Assembly (NCBI GenBank): GCA_030528545.1
Contig: JAUMYR010000083.1
Span: 1 to 5,240 of the forward strand
Direction of reading: 5' to 3'
DNA from: Propionibacteriaceae bacterium
Lineage (GTDB): Bacteria; Actinomycetota; Actinomycetes; Propionibacteriales; Propionibacteriaceae
Length of the DNA: 5,240 nt
Made by a program: the position numbers and the translations under genes. The notes beneath the pieces were generated by a model. That model worked only from the letters and a program-made list of their open reading frames with translations. It made no database searches and was not told the origin of the DNA. This document shows, in pieces, positions 1-5,240 of this stretch (position 1 is its first letter; every line of letters starts with the position of its first letter).

Positions 1-3
1 CCG

Positions 4-1188
4 GTGACCGTGCCGGTGGGCAGGGTGCTCGGGGCAGTCAGCAGACTGGGGTGGACGGTCCTGGGGCTGGCTGGGCTGAGCTGGTTCGTCGCCGCCCGCT
101 TCGGCTGGGCCGAGGCGGCGACCTTCGCCGCGATGCTGCTGGCGAGTTTCTCCGTGGCTTGCCTTTTCGTCATCGGACGCCAGCAACTGCTGGTGGGCTT
201 GGACATCGACCCGTTGCGGGTACGGGTGGGGGAGTCCGTAGCTGCCCGCGTCCAGGTGACCAACACGGCCCGCTCGCCGATGCTGCCGCTCAGTCTGGAG
301 TTCCCGGTCGGGGTGTCGGTAGCTCGGTTCACGCTACCAGGGCTCGGCGTCGGGGCGAGCCATGACGAGGTGATCGTGATCCCGACGAGCAGGCGAGGGG
401 TCATCAAGATCGGCCCGGTGGTGACGCAGCGGGGTGACCCATTCGGCCTGGTCCGTCGCGAAGTGGTGTGGGCCGAGCCCCAGGAGGTCTTCGTCCACCC
501 GCGCACCGTCACGCTGGAGCCGGTCGGCTCGGGCCTGTTGCGCGACCTTGAGGGCTACACCACGAACGATATCTCGATGAGCGACCTCGCCTTCCACACA
601 CTGCGCGAATACGTCCCAGGGGACGACCGGCGCTACATCCACTGGAGGTCCTCGGCGAAACTATCGGGTGCGTCGGCCTCGAGCCAGTTCCTGGTGCGGC
701 AGTTCCTCGATACCCGGCGCTCCCACATCGCGGTGGTCGTCGACGTGGCCGAATCCTCCTACCACAGCCCGGAGGAGTTCGAGCTGGCGGTCTCGGTGGG
801 CGCATCCATCGCGATGCGCGCGATCAGCGACGAGATGGATCTCACCGTGGTGTGCGGCGGCCACGCGGTCGACAAGCCCCCGCCCTTCCTGGCCCTGGAC
901 ACGTTCTCGCGAGCCGAGTATCAGGAGCGGGATCTGCCTGGGGCCGTGGGCCAGCTGAACCGCTTGGCGCCGGAGGCGAGCATCGTGGTCCTGGTATCGG
1001 GGGGCCTGGGCGATTTTTCCAGTTTCCAGCGGGCGCGGGCCTACCTCCCCCCAGAAGTCAACGTGTTCGCGGTGTCGGCGAATGAAGAGGGACGGATGAA
1101 CCTCCACCAGGGCAGGGGGATCACCGTGATGACCGTGGGACGCCTGGCGGATCTGCCGAAGGTGTTGCGTGGAGGGCAGTTGCAGTGA
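4..1188 (+). CDS. DUF58 domain membrane protein (vWA-like), partner of a TgpA-type protein
   Basis: This 394-residue protein belongs to the DUF58 family, whose members are usually encoded between a MoxR AAA+ ATPase and a transglutaminase-like membrane protein. Seen directly: two hydrophobic helices at about residues 15-32 and 36-57; a beta-rich segment at about 65-165 that includes RRGVIKIGP (130-138) and GDPFGL (144-149), both typical of the family; and the DUF58 core LREYVPGDDRRYIHW (200-214) followed by SSAKLSG. From about 240 onward the sequence looks like a von Willebrand A fold, with strand IAVVVDVAESS (242-252) and strand SIVVLVSGG (326-334). The MIDAS motif is incomplete: DxAxS at 247-251, and Gly333 where vWA domains usually have Asp. 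The large domain should be cytoplasmic. GTG codons at 4, 10 and 16 could each start it. The frame is still open at the left edge, so the true start could lie upstream and no ribosome binding site can be judged. The stop overlaps the next gene by four bases. Family assignment is strong; molecular function is unknown. Confidence 0.9.
   Translation: MTVPVGRVLGAVSRLGWTVLGLAGLSWFVAARFGWAEAATFAAMLLASFSVACLFVIGRQQLLVGLDIDPLRVRVGESVAARVQVTNTARSPMLPLSLEFPVGVSVARFTLPGLGVGASHDEVIVIPTSRRGVIKIGPVVTQRGDPFGLVRREVVWAEPQEVFVHPRTVTLEPVGSGLLRDLEGYTTNDISMSDLAFHTLREYVPGDDRRYIHWRSSAKLSGASASSQFLVRQFLDTRRSHIAVVVDVAESSYHSPEEFELAVSVGASIAMRAISDEMDLTVVCGGHAVDKPPPFLALDTFSRAEYQERDLPGAVGQLNRLAPEASIVVLVSGGLGDFSSFQRARAYLPPEVNVFAVSANEEGRMNLHQGRGITVMTVGRLADLPKVLRGGQLQ
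1171..1176 (+). promoter_or_regulatory. Ribosome binding site for the TgpA-type gene
   Basis: GGAGGG lies inside the last codons of the DUF58 gene, 8 bases before the GTG at 1185. It is a strong Shine-Dalgarno match at normal spacing and decides the start of the downstream gene. That GTG overlaps the DUF58 stop as GTGA (1185-1188), an arrangement typical of translational coupling, so the two proteins are probably made in matched amounts. Confidence 0.85.
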
Positions 1189-3515
1189 GAATCGCCCACC
1201 CCGACGTGTCACAGGAGACGAGGTCTCGCACGCGGACGCTCACCGCGCGCCTGGCGAGCCTGAAACCGAGCCGCCACGACCAGATCGATGCGGCTTTCGT
1301 GATCGGTCTGCTTCTGGTCGCGTTCTCCGGTTTCGTGACCTCCTTCGACTCGCCCCAGCTGTGGGTGGTGGTCGGTGTGGGCCTGCTGACCGGCCTGGTC
1401 ACCGCCCACGTGGCGATCACCTGGGAGTGGCCGTGGGGCGTCGTCGTGGTGGTCTGCGTCCTATGGTATTTCCTGCTGGGGACGCCGCTGGCGCTGCCTG
1501 GGGAGGCGATCGGGCGAATGATCCCCAGCTCCCGTTCGCTGACGATCCTCGCGACCCTGCCGATCAGCGGCTGGAAGGGCATGCTGACGACCCTGCCCCC
1601 GCTCGCCTCGCGGGGGACCTATGCCGCTCTGGTGCTGTTGCTGGCGCTGCTGTCCTCGGCCTTGTCCTACCTGATCGCCCGCCGCGCCTTGCGTCCGGCC
1701 GTTGCCCTCGCCGTGCCCCTGCTGACGGCCGCGCTGGTGATCGTGCTGGGGACGCTAGATGCTTTCCACCCCCGGGTTCAGGGAGTGCTGCTGGCCCTGC
1801 TGAGCTTCGGATGGATGGCCAACCGGTTCCCGCGGCGCAGGCGGCTGTTGAGCGTCCAGAAGCTGCGGCGTTCCTCGGCGGTGCTGGGTGCGGGGATGCT
1901 GGTGGCCGGAGCCGTGGGCGGAATGCTGCTCGGGCCGGTCTTGCCGGGGACCTCGGGTAAACCTCGCCTGGTCGCCCGCAGCTATGTGCAGCCGCCCATC
2001 GACATGCGTGACTACGTATCCCCTCTGGTCGGTTTCCGCAAATACTCCAGCAAAGAGCTGGACCTGTACTACGACACCCCGATGCTGGAAATCGAGGGCC
2101 TGGAACCCGGGACCTGGGTGAGGTTCTCGGCATTGGATTTCTATAACGGTCACGTGTGGTCCGCCACCGGAGACGTATCGGATCCGAACACCGGCTTCCT
2201 CCGGCTCGGGTCGAGGGTGCCGAGCCCACCGCTGGAGGGGCTCAGGGAGGCCACCATCACGGTGCTGGACGGTTACGCCAGTAATACCGACCTGAACGCA
2301 TGGGTACCTGGGTTCGGCCGGGTGGCGGCGCTGAAGTTCGGCGGTCTTTTCAGCCGCGAACACGCCGCCGCGCTGCGGTTCAACCTGTCCACCCAGCAGG
2401 CTCTGCTACCGGATCGGCTGAAGTCCAAGGACACGATCAGGCTGACCGCGGCCCCCTTGCGCACCTTCGACCAGCTGCCAGCCGAGATCCGCCCAGGTGA
2501 GGCCCGGAGGCTGCCGGACCAGGCCTCCGACTTCCTCTCTTCTTTGGCCCAGACCAACGGGGGGGATCAGCCCACACCGTTGGCACGGCTCAGGTCGGCG
2601 GCGGAGAAGCTGCGTGCCGGGGCGTGGAGCGATGGGTCCCGCAGCGGCGAGAAACACTTCCTCCCGGGGCACGGCCGGTTTCGGCTGGCCGCCTTCGCTA
2701 GTGGCCGGGAGCTGGTGGGCAGCGACGAGCAGTACGCCGCCGTGTTCGCGCTCATCGCCAACCGTTACGGCTTCCCCGCGAGGGTCGCCTTCGGCGCGCT
2801 CACCCCGGAGGAGGGCCCGATCCGGGGCAAAGACATCAAGGCCTGGGTCGAGATCCAAGTCGAGTCGGGGGAGTGGGTGACGGTTCCCACCGACACCTTT
2901 ACCCCCGAGCGTTCGAAGCAGCCCTCGGACTCCCCCCAGCCGGCGAAGGACCAGAGTTCGTCAACCAACGTTCCCCCTCCAAACCCGGGACGCCCGCCCG
3001 GAAGCTATGGCGACATGTTCGACACCGACCCGGCGAGCGGGCGGATCGCGAGGAAGGACGCCCCGGCTGGCAATCCTCTGCTCGTGATAGCCCTGTGGGT
3101 CGGAGTCCCGATCGGTGGGCTGGGACTCATCGCCGCGGCCATCCTGGTCGCCAAGGCGGTGCGCAGTTCCCGCCGCCGGGGGAAGGGAGAAACCTGGCTT
3201 CGGGTCGCCAATGGGTGGCGGGATCTGTTGGATCACGCCTGCGATAGCGGCATCGCCGTGCCCCGCGGCCTCACCCGGATGGAGCAGAGCCGCCTGCTGG
3301 GAGACTCGGCCGCCAGCCTCGCCGCGGACGCCGATGCCGCGGTTTTTGGCGGGGAACATATCACCTCCGAACAGGTCGGCGACTATTGGAAACAACTGAA
3401 GAGGGCGCGTGCCGAGTTGAGCGCCGGGCTGCCGTGGTGGCGCCGCCCGCTGGCCCGGGTCAGCCTGCGCTCCTTCCTGCCCCAGGGGGCGTCCGGGCGC
3501 AAGCCACGGGACTGA
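1185..3515 (+). CDS. TgpA-type membrane protein with catalytically degenerate transglutaminase-like domain and DUF4129-like tail
   Basis: This 776-residue integral membrane protein has the full TgpA layout. A basic N-terminal tail (1-34) is followed by hydrophobic helices at about 36-53, 59-79, 83-102, 146-168, 171-190, 196-212 and 230-251. An extracytoplasmic region (about 252-630) follows, then helix 8 (631-658) and a cytoplasmic C-terminus. Arg-rich loops at 166-170, 214-229 and 659-667 fit the positive-inside rule for this topology. The transglutaminase-like fold is recognised at about 495-575 from VGSDEQYAAVFALIANRYG (511-529), FPARVAFG and KAWVEIQV (552-559). The catalytic Cys position holds Asp514 and the catalytic His position holds Lys552. 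Asp570 is near, but out of register with, the usual Asp. There is no Cys anywhere in 252-630; the only two are Cys91 (in a helix) and Cys686 (cytoplasmic). A Pro/Ser-rich linker (about 575-607) joins the domain to helix 8. Residues about 668-745 resemble DUF4129. An enzymatic role is therefore unlikely; a binding, scaffold or sensing role at the cell envelope is inferred. The GTG start is set by GGAGGG at 1171. Confidence 0.88.
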   Translation: MRIAHPDVSQETRSRTRTLTARLASLKPSRHDQIDAAFVIGLLLVAFSGFVTSFDSPQLWVVVGVGLLTGLVTAHVAITWEWPWGVVVVVCVLWYFLLGTPLALPGEAIGRMIPSSRSLTILATLPISGWKGMLTTLPPLASRGTYAALVLLLALLSSALSYLIARRALRPAVALAVPLLTAALVIVLGTLDAFHPRVQGVLLALLSFGWMANRFPRRRRLLSVQKLRRSSAVLGAGMLVAGAVGGMLLGPVLPGTSGKPRLVARSYVQPPIDMRDYVSPLVGFRKYSSKELDLYYDTPMLEIEGLEPGTWVRFSALDFYNGHVWSATGDVSDPNTGFLRLGSRVPSPPLEGLREATITVLDGYASNTDLNAWVPGFGRVAALKFGGLFSREHAAALRFNLSTQQALLPDRLKSKDTIRLTAAPLRTFDQLPAEIRPGEARRLPDQASDFLSSLAQTNGGDQPTPLARLRSAAEKLRAGAWSDGSRSGEKHFLPGHGRFRLAAFASGRELVGSDEQYAAVFALIANRYGFPARVAFGALTPEEGPIRGKDIKAWVEIQVESGEWVTVPTDTFTPERSKQPSDSPQPAKDQSSSTNVPPPNPGRPPGSYGDMFDTDPASGRIARKDAPAGNPLLVIALWVGVPIGGLGLIAAAILVAKAVRSSRRRGKGETWLRVANGWRDLLDHACDSGIAVPRGLTRMEQSRLLGDSAASLAADADAAVFGGEHITSEQVGDYWKQLKRARAELSAGLPWWRRPLARVSLRSFLPQGASGRKPRD

Positions 3516-3582
3516 GCAACCGCCGCCAGGGCGCGGCCTGATGCCCAAGCCTCAGTCCGATGCGCGAAGGACAGCGCGAGCG

Positions 3583-3591
3583 TGTCACAAT
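3583..3591 (+). promoter_or_regulatory. Candidate extended -10 promoter of argS, giving a leaderless transcript
   Basis: TGTCACAAT reads as an extended -10 element: TGn followed by CACAAT, which keeps the two most important bases, A at -11 and T at -7. The expected transcription start falls at 3598-3599, on or one base before the ATG at 3599. I see no convincing -35 hexamer at 16-18 base spacing; the region there reads GCGCGAA. The 83-base gap between the upstream stop (3515) and 3599 holds no clear hairpin terminator, so read-through from the upstream pair is also possible. The call rests on one short motif and its spacing. Confidence 0.4.
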
Positions 3592-3598
3592 GTCGGCT

Positions 3599-5233
3599 AT
3601 GCAATCCCTACCCTCGATATTGGACGCGCGGGTGCGCGCGGTCACGGGCATTGATCCCGAGATGCGCCCCGCTTCGAAGCCGCAGTTTGGTCACTTCCAG
3701 TCGAATGTGGCGCTGCGCCTAGCCAAGAGCGAGGGGCGTCCTCCGCGAGAGGTCGCTGCCGATATCGTGTCCCGCCTCGATGTGGACGACCTGTGCGAGC
3801 CACTTGAGATCGCTGGCCCCGGTTTCATCAACTTCCGGGTCAAAGCGGAGGTGCTGGCCGCGGTGGCATCGGCGGTGCTGGATGATCCGAACTCGGGGCT
3901 CAATCTCAGTGCCCATCCCCAGCGCGTCGTCATCGACTATTCGGCCCCCAACGTGGCCAAGCAGATGCACGTCGGACACCTGCGCTCCACCATCATCGGC
4001 GACTGTTTCCGCCGGGTGCTGACCGCCCTCGGTCACACCGTCGTCGCGCAGAACCACATCGGCGACTGGGGACGCCAGTTCGGGATGCTGGTCGAGGAGG
4101 TGCTCGATGAGGGCCTGGACGCCTCGACGCTCAACCTCGCCGAATCCGAGGCGCTGTACCAGCGGGCTAACCAGAGGCTGGAATCCGACCAGGATTTCGC
4201 TACGCGCAGCCGTGACCGCGTGGTGCTGCTCCAGTCCGGAGACGAGGAGACCCGCCGGATCTGGCATCAGCTGATCGATGTCTCGCTGGCCGGATTCAAC
4301 TCGACCTACGCGAGGCTGAACGTCCTGCTCACCGACGATGACCTGGCCGGGGAGTCGTCCTACAACGAGGACCTGCCGAAGGTCTGTGACGACCTGGAGT
4401 CTCGCGGCATCGCGGTGATCGACGACGGTGCCCTCGTGGTGTTCGTCGAGGGATTCAACGCCCCGGCGATCATCCGCAACCAGCGCGGCGGCTATGGCTA
4501 CGCCACCACCGATCTCGCGGCCATCCGGCACCGGGTCGGGGACCTTGACGCCGATCGCATCATCTACGTCGTCGGTTCCCCGCAGACCTTCCACCTGGAG
4601 CAGGTCTTCGCGGTGGCCAAACGCGCTGGCTACCTGCCGCCCTCGGTGACCGCCGAACACGCCGGTTTCGGCCAGGTGCTGGGCAAGGACGGCAAGAAGT
4701 TCTCGACCCGCGAGGGAACCGCGGTCACCCTCAACGACCTGCTGGACGAGGCCGAGCGGGAGGCGGCGCCCGAGATCGCCCTGGCGGCGATCAAATACGC
4801 CGACCTGTCCAGCGGCCTGCAGAAGGACTACGTCTTCGACGCGGAGCGGATGGTGCAGACCACCGGGGATACCGGCCCCTATCTGCAGTATGCGCACGCC
4901 CGGATCTGCCAGATCCTGCGCAAGGCCGAGGCCGAGCAGCTGAGCTTCGGCGCGGTCACGGTGCTGGACGATCCTTCCGAGCATCAGCTCGCCCTGTTGC
5001 TTGGCCGCTTCGGTGAGGTCGTCGACGAGGTCGCGACCCAGCTGACCCCGCACCGGCTGTGCACCTACCTGTACGAGCTGGCTGGGGCGTTCTCCACCTT
5101 CTACGAGCGTTGCCCCGTGTTGCGCGCCGAGGGTGACGTCCGGGCGAGCCGTCTCGCGCTGTGCGCCGCGACCAAGGCCGTGCTGAACAAGGGCCTCTAC
5201 CTGCTGGGAATCGAGGCACCCGAGCGGATGTGA
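3599..5233 (+). CDS. argS: Arginyl-tRNA synthetase (arginine--tRNA ligase)
   Basis: ArgS is the class I synthetase that joins arginine to tRNA-Arg in the cytoplasm using ATP. The 544-residue product is close to the usual length and runs to the conserved C-terminal end LGIEAPERM. Seen directly: an N-terminal additional domain (about 1-110) with QFGHFQSNVAL and EIAGPGFINF; the HIGH motif as HVGH (124-127) within MHVGHLRSTIIGD; NHIGDWGRQFGM (152-163); GYGYATTDLAAIR (298-310); the KMSK-equivalent loop GKDGKKFSTREG (362-373), similar to the non-canonical loop of E. coli ArgRS; and the DALR anticodon-binding domain opening with GPYLQYAHAR (426-435). All catalytic motifs appear intact. Start choice: ATGs at 3560, 3590 and 3599 share the frame. 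The one at 3599 aligns best with the E. coli N-terminus and sits where the candidate promoter would begin transcription. None has a well-spaced Shine-Dalgarno site; AAGGA at 3567-3571 is 18 bases from 3590. The gene follows the TgpA-type gene without an obvious functional link. Function is near certain; the start is less so. Confidence 0.96.
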   Translation: MQSLPSILDARVRAVTGIDPEMRPASKPQFGHFQSNVALRLAKSEGRPPREVAADIVSRLDVDDLCEPLEIAGPGFINFRVKAEVLAAVASAVLDDPNSGLNLSAHPQRVVIDYSAPNVAKQMHVGHLRSTIIGDCFRRVLTALGHTVVAQNHIGDWGRQFGMLVEEVLDEGLDASTLNLAESEALYQRANQRLESDQDFATRSRDRVVLLQSGDEETRRIWHQLIDVSLAGFNSTYARLNVLLTDDDLAGESSYNEDLPKVCDDLESRGIAVIDDGALVVFVEGFNAPAIIRNQRGGYGYATTDLAAIRHRVGDLDADRIIYVVGSPQTFHLEQVFAVAKRAGYLPPSVTAEHAGFGQVLGKDGKKFSTREGTAVTLNDLLDEAEREAAPEIALAAIKYADLSSGLQKDYVFDAERMVQTTGDTGPYLQYAHARICQILRKAEAEQLSFGAVTVLDDPSEHQLALLLGRFGEVVDEVATQLTPHRLCTYLYELAGAFSTFYERCPVLRAEGDVRASRLALCAATKAVLNKGLYLLGIEAPERM

Positions 5234-5240
5234 CCGGGCC

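Noticed and set aside
1169..1960. A 263-codon + strand open frame overlapping the start of the TgpA-type gene
   Set aside because: Its translation is rich in Arg, Pro, Gly and Ala, as expected of an out-of-frame high-GC reading. The overlapping frame has convincing membrane helices and a well-placed ribosome binding site.
2559..2565. Run of seven G residues in the TgpA-type gene, a possible slippage or phase-variation site
   Set aside because: The frame stays open through it and downstream domains are intact. Seven Gs encoding Gly-Gly is unremarkable in GC-rich DNA, and there is no alternative frame that would make a sensible switched product.
3562..3580. GCGCG / CGCG arms around AAGGACAG as a terminator or regulatory hairpin upstream of argS
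   Set aside because: The stem would be only about four pairs with no U-tract, too weak to call.
1205..3589. The 9-mer CGTGTCACA occurs at 1205-1213 and at 3581-3589
   Set aside because: The first copy lies inside the TgpA-type coding sequence with no other promoter-like context. A shared 9-mer between two sites is expected by chance in 5 kb of biased composition.
3560..3598. ATG 3560 as the argS start with an N-terminal extension
   Set aside because: It has no Shine-Dalgarno site, the extension does not match the E. coli ArgS N-terminus, and the candidate promoter lies within it.
3719..5053. A 444-codon open frame on the minus strand opposite argS
   Set aside because: It lies wholly antisense to a clearly real argS with intact motifs. 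Long antisense frames are expected in high-GC DNA with G/C-rich third positions. Its translation is low-complexity in character (rich in Val, Gly, Asp, Leu, Gln) and shows no recognisable domain.

Overview
The window is GC-rich DNA with strong G/C preference at third codon positions. It is packed with genes on the + strand and has almost no intergenic space. Codon use, a GTG start, a 4-base gene overlap, an apparently leaderless gene and the DUF58/transglutaminase-like gene pair all suggest a high-GC Actinobacterium. A member of the Propionibacteriales is possible, but this is a guess from overall feel. I see no RNA gene, mobile element, CRISPR array or long repeat.

Positions 4-3515 carry two translationally coupled genes for membrane proteins. 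The first encodes a DUF58 protein with two N-terminal membrane helices and a von Willebrand A-like cytoplasmic part. The second encodes a TgpA-type protein with seven N-terminal membrane helices, a large extracytoplasmic transglutaminase-like domain, an eighth helix and a DUF4129-like cytoplasmic tail. In known genomes this pair usually follows a MoxR AAA+ ATPase gene, which would lie just left of the window and cannot be seen. The biological role of such loci in Actinobacteria is poorly defined. The most notable feature here is that the transglutaminase-like domain has lost its catalytic Cys and His. The whole extracytoplasmic portion contains no cysteine at all, so it cannot act as a thiol transglutaminase or protease. 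The DUF58 partner also has a degraded metal-binding (MIDAS) motif. Together they look like a surface binding or sensing complex rather than an enzyme pair.

After a gap of about 83 bases comes argS (arginyl-tRNA synthetase), complete to its stop at 5233. Its best start appears to be the ATG at 3599. An extended -10 promoter just upstream would place the transcription start on or next to that ATG, giving a leaderless mRNA. This argS has the HVGHLRST / GDWGRQFG signatures of the E. coli-like ArgRS subtype, not those I recall for the mycobacterial enzyme. It has no evident functional link to the upstream pair, and its own promoter suggests separate expression.

I did not find a wholly new system. 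The catalytically empty transglutaminase/DUF58 pair and the leaderless, E. coli-like argS are the points worth a second look.
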